Assembly (NCBI GenBank): GCA_045652745.1
Contig: JAZRUW010000004.1
Coordinates: 1-64,000, forward strand
DNA: 64,000 nucleotides
Reading direction: 5' to 3'
Source: RGIG2041 sp045652745
GTDB lineage: Bacteria > Bacillota > Clostridia > UBA1381 > UMGS1253
Below are positions 32,336 to 40,096 of this stretch, piece after piece; positions within the stretch are counted from its first letter, which is position 1; every line of letters begins with the position of its first letter. Made by a program: the position numbers and the translations under genes. The notes under the pieces are model-generated. The model did no database searches. It worked only from the letters and a program-made list of their open reading frames with translations, and was not told the DNA's origin.

Positions 32336-33403
32336 ATGGCAGACAACCGAAATTACGGTATTGATTTATTAAGAATAATTTCGATGTTTATGGTATGTGT
32401 CCTGCACGTGCTCGGCGCGGGCGGTGTGCTTAGTGCAACCGAGCCGTTTCGCACGCAATACAACGTTTCCTGGTTTTTGGAGGCACTTTCGTTTTGCGCC
32501 GTCAACTGCTATGCCATTATCTCCGGCTATGTCGGTGTATATGCAAAACACAAGTATTCCGGCATTGTCAATTTGTGGCTACAGGTGTTTTTCTACTCCC
32601 TGCTCATCACGGTGCTTTTTTATAATTGGCAACCCGGGCTGGTAAGTGAAGAAGTGCAACTCAAAGCGGTTTTCCCTGTTTCTATGGGACAGTACTGGTA
32701 TTTTACCGCATACTTCTTACTCTATTTCTTCGCACCGATTTTAAATGCCGGCATTTCGGTTTTGCCGAAAGAGAAGCTGCGCGGTCTGCTTGCGGTCCTG
32801 TTTGTATCGCTGACCGTACTGCCGCTGCTGTTTAAAAAAGACATTTTCTCCACCATGCAGGGTTACAGCGCACTCTGGCTGTTGTACTTATACTGCATCG
32901 GCGCATACATCAAGGTGCACGGCATCGAAACAAAGGTGAAAACCGGGTGGTGTCTGCTTGCATTTGTTCTCTGTACACTTTTGTCCTGGGCAGCAAAGCT
33001 CGGCATAGATTATAAACTGATGCAAATCCCCTACAATCCCGATTGGGAATATCTGATTTTGACCTACCCGGCACCGTTTGTAGCGGGCGCAGCTATTGCG
33101 CTGTTTTTAATCTTTGCAAAACTGAACGTGCGCTTTGGCAAGGGACTCATCCGTTTCTTTGCCCCGCTGTCCTTTTCCGTATTTTTAATTCACACGCATC
33201 CGCTGATTTTTGGCAACTATCTGTGGAATTCCTGCGCATTTTTGGCACAACTGTCGCCTGCAAAAATGGTCGGCGGCGCGTGCCTGATTGCGCTGGCCAT
33301 TCACATAGGATGCAGTATAATTGACCTGCCGCGTCATTACCTGTTTAAATACGGTGTAAACAAAGCAACGGCATGGATAGAAAACAAACTGACGAAGAAA
33401 TGA
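32336..33403 (+). CDS. membrane acyltransferase (acyltransferase 3 family)
   Basis: A 355-residue protein with about ten hydrophobic segments, beginning NRNYGIDLLRIISMFMVCVLHVLG, the standard start of OafA/WecH-type O-acyltransferases with the catalytic histidine in VCVLHVLG. LIHTHPLIFGNY near the C-terminus is also typical. Members acetylate or succinylate surface sugars or lipids. ATG 32336 is chosen with AAAGGAG upstream. It stands alone between a promoter and a terminator. Confidence 0.9.
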   Translation: MADNRNYGIDLLRIISMFMVCVLHVLGAGGVLSATEPFRTQYNVSWFLEALSFCAVNCYAIISGYVGVYAKHKYSGIVNLWLQVFFYSLLITVLFYNWQPGLVSEEVQLKAVFPVSMGQYWYFTAYFLLYFFAPILNAGISVLPKEKLRGLLAVLFVSLTVLPLLFKKDIFSTMQGYSALWLLYLYCIGAYIKVHGIETKVKTGWCLLAFVLCTLLSWAAKLGIDYKLMQIPYNPDWEYLILTYPAPFVAGAAIALFLIFAKLNVRFGKGLIRFFAPLSFSVFLIHTHPLIFGNYLWNSCAFLAQLSPAKMVGGACLIALAIHIGCSIIDLPRHYLFKYGVNKATAWIENKLTKK

Positions 33404-33410
33404 ACCTAGT

Positions 33411-33446
33411 AAAAAGAACGAAGGCATTTAAACCTTCGTTCTTTTT
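33411..33446. terminator. bidirectional terminator
   Basis: Arms AAAAAGAACGAAGG and CCTTCGTTCTTTTT around an 8-nt loop, between two convergent genes. Confidence 0.85.
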
Positions 33447-33470
33447 ATGGTCTGAACTTTTTAGCATTCC

Positions 33471-34001
33471 CTATATAATTTCAAATTGCATACTACGCAT
33501 TACATCAATCGCCTTTTCGTGCATCGCTTCATCATTGGATGCGCAAAGCTCTGCGTTAATCTTTATCGTCGCATTTTTAAAATGGTTTTGCAAGATGACT
33601 GCATTAGAGAGCACACACAGATTGGTCACCACGCCGCAAAGCTCGATTTCATCGACCATGCCGCAATGTTCTTTAATCACAATCGGCAAATCTCTCGAAC
33701 CAAAGCTCGTCTTGCTCACGGTGTGCACCTGCGGCAATTTTAAATAGTCGTTCATCATGCCGGAAATCTTTGCGCCCTCACTGCCTTTGCGGCAATGCAT
33801 CACGGGCAGATGCTTGCCCTCGCGCGTATTTAAATAAGCATCATCGTGAATATCCAGGGTGAAAAATATCTCATAGCCGTCGCGAAGCGCCTCAGCAATA
33901 CGGTTATAAATCGGGCGCTCCAGTTGCTTTGCTTTTAAAAAGCCAAGTGCGCCGGTAATAAAATCGTTTTGATAATCCACAACCACCAATACCTTTTTCA
34001 T
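33471..34001 (-). CDS. isochorismatase-family cysteine hydrolase (nicotinamidase-like)
   Basis: A 176-residue hydrolase with the catalytic triad D9 (VVDYQNDF), K97 (VSKTSFGS) and C129 (VVTNLCVLS). The nicotinamidase-type metal ligands D50, H52 and H69 (TLDIHDDAY, PVMHC) are present, which favours nicotinamidase or a close relative over isochorismatase. Its promoter was not identified; the ATG follows GAGGTGAACGCAG. Stand-alone gene. Confidence 0.85.
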   Translation of the reverse strand: MKKVLVVVDYQNDFITGALGFLKAKQLERPIYNRIAEALRDGYEIFFTLDIHDDAYLNTREGKHLPVMHCRKGSEGAKISGMMNDYLKLPQVHTVSKTSFGSRDLPIVIKEHCGMVDEIELCGVVTNLCVLSNAVILQNHFKNATIKINAELCASNDEAMHEKAIDVMRSMQFEII

Positions 34002-34132
34002 CTGCGTTCACCTCAATTACATTTTACACAATTTTACAAGTTTTGTCAACCAACCTGCTTAGTTATCACCTCTTTGTCATTTTCCGCACCCGTACACTTT
34101 TGCAACCAAATATGTCATTTTCCCCAAAGCCA

Positions 34133-34183
34133 ACAAATTTCTACACGCAATAAAAAAGCACTCCGTCGGAGTGCTTTTTTATT
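34133..34183 (-). repeat. 51-bp direct repeat, copy 1, containing a terminator
   Basis: Identical to 34961-35011 except for one base at the hairpin centre (T versus A). It includes the stem AAAAAAGCACTCCG/CGGAGTGCTTTTTT. It lies directly after the membrane protein gene and serves as its terminator. The 130 bp between here and the hydrolase start show no other feature. Confidence 0.9.
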
Positions 34184-34493
34184 ATTCCCTTATTGCTTTT
34201 ATAATGTAAAAAACCAAAGCGATCGGGTAAGAAATCCAACCCAGTAAAAGTGACCCAATAAGTCTTATCATAAATGCTATTACCAAAACCGCCAACTCGC
34301 CACCAATTATCCACCCACCAAGGATTTTTCCAAACAACTCCCAACCATATGGCAAGCCAGCAAAACAAATACCGACCGTGCAACCGCCCCAGAATTCAAA
34401 CGTCGTCTCAAAACTAAAATATGCGAATGCAAAACCAATTATAAATCCAATGACACCTTTAATAATCATTGACTGAAGTTTTTCTTTGTACAT
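34182..34493 (-). CDS. small glycine-rich membrane protein
   Basis: A 103-residue protein with three or four hydrophobic segments rich in glycine (VIGFIIGFAFAYFSF, CTVGICFAGLPYGWELFGKILGGWIIGGELAVLVIAFMIRLIGSLLLGWISYPIALVFYII). GGGAG lies 6 nt before the ATG at 34493. Family not recognised. The gene lies within the repeat-bounded cassette at 34133-35011, and its stop abuts repeat copy 1. Confidence 0.65.
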   Translation of the reverse strand: MYKEKLQSMIIKGVIGFIIGFAFAYFSFETTFEFWGGCTVGICFAGLPYGWELFGKILGGWIIGGELAVLVIAFMIRLIGSLLLGWISYPIALVFYIIKAIRE

Positions 34494-34504
34494 ATTACTC
34501 TCCC

Positions 34505-34618
34505 TTTCTTTGTGCTGTACTTTTGTGACCAAAAGTACCAAAAGTCCCGGGGGTTCCGATTCCCCCGGACCCCTAAAACGGCTTGGGCGGGTTTGCACCC
34601 CTCCCAAGACCCACCCCG
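34505..34618 (-). repeat. GC-rich triple-hairpin block
   Basis: Three consecutive hairpins on the minus strand: CTTGGG..GCCCAAG enclosing GGGTGCAAACCC, then CCGGGGG..CCCCCGG, then GTACTTTTG..CAAAAGTAC (perfect 9 bp). The block is much richer in G+C than its neighbours. One frame reads PPGLLVLLVTKV, a phrase I recall from many spurious small ORFs in gut Firmicutes, so this looks like a dispersed intergenic repeat. Only the hairpins themselves are directly visible. Confidence 0.55.
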
Positions 34619-34729
34619 CTACTCGCCGGTGGCGATATAGTTTTCCTCCATTTCGATTTGCAATTGCTTTAACTCTTCAATTATATCTGTGATTTTGTTA
34701 AAGACTTTAAAATACATCTCTTCCTGCAT
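34619..34729 (-). CDS. 36-residue helical protein
   Basis: ATG 34729 is preceded by GGTGAGG. The product MQEEMYFKVFNKITDII followed by EELKQLQIEMEENYIATGE is a single acidic amphipathic helix, a type often seen as small unannotated ORFs in Clostridia. It lies just downstream of the small RNA terminator (34748-34776) inside the cassette. Function unknown. Confidence 0.5.
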   Translation of the reverse strand: MQEEMYFKVFNKITDIIEELKQLQIEMEENYIATGE

Positions 34730-34747
34730 CTGTCCTCACCCCGCTAA

Positions 34748-34904
34748 TAAAAAAATGCGCAGCCGAAGCCACGCATGAAAAACGCATGTCTCCGGTTTGA
34801 CGAACAAATCTACAAATCCAAAGGAAGTATGCAGAACAGAGCATGCATTTTTACCAAAATGTAAAAACACATACTTCCATTTGGAATATTCGATTTGTTC
34901 GTCG
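34748..34904 (-). ncRNA. candidate structured small RNA (~157 nt)
   Basis: The predicted transcript starts at a 12-bp perfect stem (GACGAACAAATC/GATTTGTTCGTC, 34892-34903 with 34799-34810). It continues after an internal loop with CCAAA-T-GGAAGTATG/CATACTTCC-TTTGG, an inner hairpin TTTTTAC..GTAAAAA, and ends in an intrinsic terminator (ATGCGTGGC-TTCG-GCTGCGCAT, 34755-34776, then seven T). A promoter lies immediately upstream. No reading frame fits. It does not match tmRNA, 6S, RNase P or SRP RNA as I know them. Confidence 0.65.
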
Positions 34905-34909
34905 ACATT

Positions 34910-34938
34910 ATTCTATCATAATCCTCGAAATCTGTCCA
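34910..34938 (-). promoter_or_regulatory. promoter of the candidate small RNA
   Basis: TGGACA (34933-34938) and TAGAAT (34910-34915) with a 17-bp spacer on the minus strand; the start site falls at the first base pair of the long stem. Confidence 0.65.
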
Positions 34939-34960
34939 GTTTTTTATTTCGCAAAAAAAG

Positions 34961-35011
34961 ACAAATTTCTACACGCAATAAAAAAGCACTCCGACGGAGT
35001 GCTTTTTTATT
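34961..35011 (-). repeat. 51-bp direct repeat, copy 2, terminator of nrdD
   Basis: Matches 34133-34183 at 50 of 51 positions and carries the same terminator stem. It lies 5 bp after the nrdD stop. The two copies are 828 bp apart and enclose the membrane protein gene, the small ORF and the candidate small RNA. Confidence 0.9.
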
Positions 35012-35016
35012 CTATC

Positions 35017-37377
35017 TTAGTTGTTCTGCAAAAACTTGGTGATGTCACCGATACCGCTGTAGATTTTCTGGCTGTCGCCTTCTCTTACAACGAGGGTCGG
35101 TGCCTGTGTGATGCCGAGCGATTTTGTAAGGTCGGCCACTTCTTCTGCATCTACCTTGGTATAGTCGATGCCTGCGCTACCCAGCATGGTTGCCGCAATC
35201 TTACAGTTCGGGCAGGTCTTTGTCGTAAACAGCAAGGTCTTTTCTACCGCCGGTGCGCTCACCGGAGCATCCTCAACGCGAATCGGGGTTGCCGGTGCAC
35301 GCAAATCGGATTTTTCCAAATCATAAACCTTTCTGTCCTTAAATTCCTGACTCTTACCGTCGTTCCAGTTCTGTACCGGACGGTAGTAACCGGTGATACG
35401 GCTGTAAACCTCGGTCTTTTCACCGCACTGCGGACAGGTATAAACCTCACCGCTCAAGTAGCCATGATTTTTGCATACGGAGTAAGTCGGCGAAAGCGTG
35501 TAGTACGGCAGACGGTGGTTTTCCGCAATCTTGCGTACCAGTGTAGCCGCCGCTTTCCAATCCGGCAATTTCTCGCCGAGGAAGGCGTGGAATACCGTAC
35601 CCGATGTATAGAGTGTCTGCAAATCATCCTGAATGGAAAGTGCTTCAAAAATATCATCGGTGTAACCAACCGGCAAGTGCGAAGAGTTGGTGTAGTACGG
35701 TGTGCCGTTTTCGTTTGCGGTGATGATGTCACCAAACTGATCTACGTCGTGCTTTGCAAGACGGTAGGATGTCGACTCGGCCGGTGTTGCCTCGAGGTTG
35801 TAGAGGTCGCCGTACTTTTCCTGATAATCGGAAAGTCTTTCACGCATATGATTTAAAACGTCCTGCGTAAATTTCTGTGTCTTTTCATTGGTCATATCCG
35901 CTTTGAGCCACTTTGCGTTCAAGCCCGCTTCGTTCATACCCACCAGACCGATGGTCGAGAAATGGTTTTCAAACGTACCGAGGTAACGCTTGGTGTACGG
36001 ATACAAGCCTTCGTTTAAGAGCTTGGTAATAACCGTTCTCTTAATCTTCAAGGAACGTGCGGAAATATCCATCAAATTATCCAAACGTGCATAGAACTCC
36101 TGCTCGTTTTCGGACATATATGCAATACGCGGCATATTGATGGTTACAACGCCGACGCTACCGGTGCTTTCACCGCTGCCGAAGAAACCGCCGGACTTTT
36201 TACGCAGCTCGCGCAAGTCCAGACGCAGACGGCAGCACATACTGCGCACGTCGCTCGGCTCCATATCGCTGTTGATGTAGTTGGAAAAATACGGTGTACC
36301 GTATTTGGATGTCATCTCAAAGAGAAGCTTGTTGTTTTCGGTTTCGGACCAGTCAAAGTCACGTGTGATGGAGTAGGTCGGAATCGGATACTGGAAGCCG
36401 CGGCCGTTCGCGTCACCCTCAATCATGATTTCGATGAAGGCTTTGTTAATCATATCCATTTCAGCCTTACAGTCTTTGTACTTAAAGTCTACTTCCTTAC
36501 CGCCGATGATACAGTTCTGTTCTGCAAGATCGGCCGGTACGGTCCAGTCGAGCGTGATGTTGGAGAACGGCGCCTGTGTACCCCAACGGCTCGGGATATT
36601 TACACCGAATACGAAGGATTCGATGCACTTTTTCACTTCATAGTAAGAAAGGTTGTCCACCTTTACAAACGGTGCAAGGTAGGTATCGAACGAAGAAAAC
36701 GCTTGCGCGCCTGCCCACTCGTTCTGCATGATACCAAGGAAGTTTACCATCTGGTTGCACAGCGTGGACAGATGACTTGCCGGCTTGGAGGTAATCTTAC
36801 CGTTTACGCCGCCAAGACCCTCTTGAATGAGCTGCTTTAACGACCAGCCTGCACAGTAACCTGTCAGCATCGAAAGGTCGTGAATGTGAATATCCGCGCG
36901 ACGGTGTGCATTTGCAATATCGTCATCGTAGATTTCGGACAGCCAGTAGTTTGCGGTAATTGCACCGGAGTTGGACAAAATAAGACCGCCGACGGAATAG
37001 GTCACCGTAGAGTTTTCCTTTACACGCCAGTCCGTAACCTTAACATAACTGTTTACGAGGTCTTTATAGTTTAATAAGGTTGCTTTGGTTGCACGCACCT
37101 TTTCGCGCTGACGGCGATAAAGGATGTATGCCTTTGCAACATCGGCGTAGCCGCCCAAAATAAGCACGGACTCTACGCTGTCCTGAATGTCCTCCACCTT
37201 AATAATGTCATTTTTAATTTTCGGCTCAAATTCCGCCGTAACCTTGAGTGCAAGCAAATCAATTACGCTCGGATGATACTGCTTGCCCTGTGCATCAAAG
37301 GCTTTTGTGATGGCCGCGCTGATTTTCGAAATATCGAACTCCACAAGCGCGCCGTCGCGTTTCATTACCTGATACAT
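35017..37377 (-). CDS. nrdD: anaerobic ribonucleoside-triphosphate reductase with fused glutaredoxin-like domain
   Basis: A 786-residue class III ribonucleotide reductase. An N-terminal ATP-cone (residues about 1-90, VMKRDGALVEFDISKISAAI) is followed by the ten-stranded barrel, a Cys/His zinc site (VCKNHGYLSGEVYTCPQCG) and the glycyl radical at about G663 in RITGYYRPV. Unusually, a linker rich in A and P is followed by a ~75-residue thioredoxin/glutaredoxin-like domain (711-786) with CPNC and the cis-proline region ITQAPTLVV. This domain could deliver reducing equivalents to the active site. ATG 37377 is chosen with GGGGAT upstream. The gene has its own NrdR-type promoter and follows nrdG. 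Confidence 0.95.
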   Translation of the reverse strand: MYQVMKRDGALVEFDISKISAAITKAFDAQGKQYHPSVIDLLALKVTAEFEPKIKNDIIKVEDIQDSVESVLILGGYADVAKAYILYRRQREKVRATKATLLNYKDLVNSYVKVTDWRVKENSTVTYSVGGLILSNSGAITANYWLSEIYDDDIANAHRRADIHIHDLSMLTGYCAGWSLKQLIQEGLGGVNGKITSKPASHLSTLCNQMVNFLGIMQNEWAGAQAFSSFDTYLAPFVKVDNLSYYEVKKCIESFVFGVNIPSRWGTQAPFSNITLDWTVPADLAEQNCIIGGKEVDFKYKDCKAEMDMINKAFIEIMIEGDANGRGFQYPIPTYSITRDFDWSETENNKLLFEMTSKYGTPYFSNYINSDMEPSDVRSMCCRLRLDLRELRKKSGGFFGSGESTGSVGVVTINMPRIAYMSENEQEFYARLDNLMDISARSLKIKRTVITKLLNEGLYPYTKRYLGTFENHFSTIGLVGMNEAGLNAKWLKADMTNEKTQKFTQDVLNHMRERLSDYQEKYGDLYNLEATPAESTSYRLAKHDVDQFGDIITANENGTPYYTNSSHLPVGYTDDIFEALSIQDDLQTLYTSGTVFHAFLGEKLPDWKAAATLVRKIAENHRLPYYTLSPTYSVCKNHGYLSGEVYTCPQCGEKTEVYSRITGYYRPVQNWNDGKSQEFKDRKVYDLEKSDLRAPATPIRVEDAPVSAPAVEKTLLFTTKTCPNCKIAATMLGSAGIDYTKVDAEEVADLTKSLGITQAPTLVVREGDSQKIYSGIGDITKFLQNN

Positions 37378-37494
37378 CTTGTATATCCCCACTTTCTCAA
37401 AATTTTCGGATTTTCGCTCCGTTTGGCGATAATTATGTAAACATTAAAAAGCACAACCCCACTCGCCCTTGCCGGAAAAAGCGGGATTGTACCC

Positions 37495-37533
37495 ATTATA
37501 ACACTACTATATTTTGTTGTCAATATATTGTGT
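37495..37533 (-). promoter_or_regulatory. nrdD promoter with NrdR-like box
   Basis: TTGACA (37518-37523) and TATAAT (37495-37500) with a 17-bp spacer. ACACAATATATTGACA (37518-37533) is a near-consensus NrdR box overlapping the -35 element, and ACAAAATATAGTAGTG within the spacer is a weaker second copy. This fits repression by NrdR when dATP is plentiful. Confidence 0.75.
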
Positions 37534-37562
37534 TAATTTTTTTCAAAAACCACAATATTTTG

Positions 37563-38252
37563 TTATATGCCGCGCAAATGCACCTCTCCCACAAAAGGCG
37601 CCGCAGCCGCCGCAAATGCCTGCAAATCCGCACTTTCCGGCGCATGCAAGCCGCTTTGTATCACCGTTTCTCCGTCACGGAACACTGCCATGTAGTAGTG
37701 TTTTGCGCCCGAAATCCACTTGCCTATATCCACAATATCTTGTGGTGTGTGAAATTCCGCTACAAGCGTAGTGCGAAACTCATAATCGACTTTTCCCGAG
37801 AGCAGATAATCCACACTTTTTTCGACTTTGGCAGTATCAAAATTTTCGATACCCACGGTCAAACCGTACTTTTCCTTGCTGTTTTTGATGTCCATTGCCA
37901 CATAATCTATAAGCCCCTGCTCGCAAAGCGCAATAAGTTTATCGGGCAGCGTACCGTTGGTGTCGAGCTTTACGCTGTACCCGAGGTCTTTGATGTTTCG
38001 GATAAACGCTTCGATGTCCGGTTGTAAAAGCGGCTCTCCGCCGCTGATACACACGCCGTCCAAAATCCCTTTGCGTTTATGTAAAAATGCAAAAAATTCC
38101 TCTTCCGACACTTCCGGTGCAGGCGCATCGAGCACCAGCGGTCCGTTATGACAAAACGGGCAACGCAAATTGCACCCGCCGGTAAACAGCGTGCATGCCA
38201 TCTTCCCCGGATAATCGTTTAAAGACAATTTTATTAAACTGCAAATCTGCAT
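37563..38252 (-). CDS. nrdG: anaerobic ribonucleoside-triphosphate reductase activating protein
   Basis: A 229-residue radical SAM enzyme that installs the glycyl radical in NrdD. The CxxxCxxC cluster motif lies in GCNLRCPFCHN at about residues 27-37, and ISGGEPLLQPD and KLDTNG follow. It is longer than E. coli NrdG (154 residues) and resembles the pyruvate-formate-lyase-activase-like form. ATG 38252 has GGGAG 8 nt upstream. It precedes nrdD, which has a separate promoter in the 185-bp gap. Confidence 0.93.
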   Translation of the reverse strand: MQICSLIKLSLNDYPGKMACTLFTGGCNLRCPFCHNGPLVLDAPAPEVSEEEFFAFLHKRKGILDGVCISGGEPLLQPDIEAFIRNIKDLGYSVKLDTNGTLPDKLIALCEQGLIDYVAMDIKNSKEKYGLTVGIENFDTAKVEKSVDYLLSGKVDYEFRTTLVAEFHTPQDIVDIGKWISGAKHYYMAVFRDGETVIQSGLHAPESADLQAFAAAAAPFVGEVHLRGI

Positions 38253-38307
38253 GGTATTCACTCCCTTGTTTTCTATTGTACCTTATGGCTTTTGTGCTGT
38301 CAAGCGA

Positions 38308-38336
38308 TTGACACGCAAACCAAAAACCACTATAAT
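38308..38336 (+). promoter_or_regulatory. promoter of the sanA-like gene
   Basis: TTGACA (38308-38313) and TATAAT (38331-38336) with a 17-bp spacer, both consensus. Confidence 0.8.
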
Positions 38337-38357
38337 TATAGGAAAGGAGAGATGCAG

Positions 38358-39038
38358 ATGAAAAAGAAAAAACTTTGCATATGCCTCGCAATAATTGTTT
38401 GTACCCTTGCGTTTTTATGTGCCTCCGGCATTTGGATTACAAATCTGGCCGTTACAAAAACGGCGCAAAAATACTTTTTGACCCAAGCTCAGGCTGCACA
38501 GGCGGAAAACTTTGACTGCATTCTGGTTCTGGGTGCCGGCGTATACGCCAACGGCAAGCCGACATGGATGCTGCGTGACAGAATTAACACAGGTATTGCG
38601 TTATACAACGATGGGGCCGCCGAAAAAATCATCATGAGCGGCGATCATGGACGCAAAAATTATGACGAAGTAAATGCAATGAAGGACTTTGCCATAGCAG
38701 CCGGCGTGCCATCCGAACACATTTTTATGGACCATGCCGGTTTTTCCACCTACGAAAGCATGTACCGCGCACGCGAAATTTTTCAGGCAAACCGCATATT
38801 GATTGTCACACAAGAATATCATCTCTACCGCGCCGTCTATCTGGCGCGCGCCCTCGGTTTAGATGCCTGCGGCGTGGCAACACCGCCGCAAACCTACGGT
38901 GGTGAGTTTATGCGTGATGTGCGTGAAATTGCGGCGCGTACCAAAGATTTCTTTACCGCAATTTTTAAACCGCTGCCTACATTTTTAGGGGAAAGCATAC
39001 CCGTAAGCGGCAACGGTAATCTGACGAACGACAAATAA
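38358..39038 (+). CDS. SanA/YdcF-like DUF218 membrane-anchored protein
   Basis: A 226-residue protein with one N-terminal membrane segment (residues about 5-27) and a DUF218 domain: ILVLGAGVYANGKPTWMLRDRINTGIALY, IIMSGDHG, YESMYRAREIF, IVTQEYHLYRAVYLAR. E. coli SanA of this family affects envelope permeability to vancomycin; the biochemical reaction is unknown. ATG 38358 is chosen with AAAGGAG upstream. It lies 12 nt before the dehydrogenase gene and probably shares its transcript. Confidence 0.88.
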   Translation: MKKKKLCICLAIIVCTLAFLCASGIWITNLAVTKTAQKYFLTQAQAAQAENFDCILVLGAGVYANGKPTWMLRDRINTGIALYNDGAAEKIIMSGDHGRKNYDEVNAMKDFAIAAGVPSEHIFMDHAGFSTYESMYRAREIFQANRILIVTQEYHLYRAVYLARALGLDACGVATPPQTYGGEFMRDVREIAARTKDFFTAIFKPLPTFLGESIPVSGNGNLTNDK

Positions 39039-39050
39039 GGAGAAACACAA

Positions 39051-39998
39051 ATGAGAATCAAAATTTTAGATGCTTCCACTCTGGGCGAAGGCGTAGATTT
39101 AACACAATTTGAAACTTTCGGAGATGTAGAAATTTATCAGACCTCCACCGCACAGGAGGCCGCATTGCGCGCTGCCGATGCAGATGTTCTGATTTTAAAC
39201 AAGGTGAAAATCAGCGAAGATGTGCTTAAAAATGCGAGCGCACTCAAGCTTGTCTGCGTGGCCGCAACGGGTTACGACAACATCGACCTTGTCGCCTGTA
39301 AAGCGCGCGGCATCGCCGTTTGCAACGTCAGCGGTTATTCAACGCACTCGGTTGCACAGGTAACGCTCTCGCTCGTATTGGCGCTAAGCATTCATTTAAA
39401 GGAATACAACCGCTTTGTCACAAGCGGCAATTACTCCGAAAGCGGCGTTGCTAACCGCCTTACGCCCGTCTACCATGAGCTTTGCGGCAAGACCTGGGGC
39501 ATTGTAGGCCTCGGCAACATCGGCAAGCAGGTGGCACGCGTGGCGGAAGCGATGGGGTGCAAGGTGCTTGCGCATAAGCGCACACCCGAAGACGGCTACG
39601 AATGCGTAGATTTACATACCCTTCTTTCACAGTCGGATATTGTTACGCTGCACACACCGCTTAATGAGCAAACCAAAGGACTTATCGGCAAAGATGAACT
39701 GGCGCTTTTAAAGCCAAATGCCATTTTGGTCAATGCGGCGCGTGGTGCCGTGACCGACGAAGCCGCCGTTGCCGAAGCTATTTCAAACGGCACTCTCGGC
39801 GCATTCGCCACAGACGTATATTCCACAGAACCGTTTGGAAAAGACCATCCGTTTTATACCATCAAAGATGCAGACAATGTGCTTTTAACGCCGCACATGG
39901 CTTGGGGCGCACTTCAGGCGCGTCAGCGTTGTCTTGGTGAAATTCACAAAAACATTGCCGCCTTCCTTGCAGGCGAAAAGCGCAGCCGTATTGTATAA
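39051..39998 (+). CDS. D-2-hydroxyacid dehydrogenase family protein
   Basis: A 315-residue NAD-dependent oxidoreductase. The nucleotide-binding GLGNIGKQVA is at about residues 152-161, the catalytic arginine region in VNAARGAVTD, the glutamate in DVYSTEPFG and the histidine in LTPHMAWGA. The glycerate dehydrogenase/hydroxypyruvate reductase branch is most similar in pattern, with substrate unproven. AAGGAG precedes the ATG. A weak inverted repeat (TTTTTCGCAA, 40007-40016, and TTGCGAAGAAAAAA near 40067) in the 98-bp gap to yitT may act as terminator. Confidence 0.88.
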   Translation: MRIKILDASTLGEGVDLTQFETFGDVEIYQTSTAQEAALRAADADVLILNKVKISEDVLKNASALKLVCVAATGYDNIDLVACKARGIAVCNVSGYSTHSVAQVTLSLVLALSIHLKEYNRFVTSGNYSESGVANRLTPVYHELCGKTWGIVGLGNIGKQVARVAEAMGCKVLAHKRTPEDGYECVDLHTLLSQSDIVTLHTPLNEQTKGLIGKDELALLKPNAILVNAARGAVTDEAAVAEAISNGTLGAFATDVYSTEPFGKDHPFYTIKDADNVLLTPHMAWGALQARQRCLGEIHKNIAAFLAGEKRSRIV

Positions 39999-40096
39999 TG
40001 TCACTTTTTCGCAAGTTATACCACATGCTCAGTTATTTGAAACTGCCGAATATCGAATCGTAGCCGTTGCGAAGAAAAAATTTAAATCAATACTGT

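Noticed and set aside
34486..34692. Open frame across the GC-rich hairpin block
   Set aside because: It reads through three hairpins, lacks a ribosome binding site and translates to low-complexity sequence.
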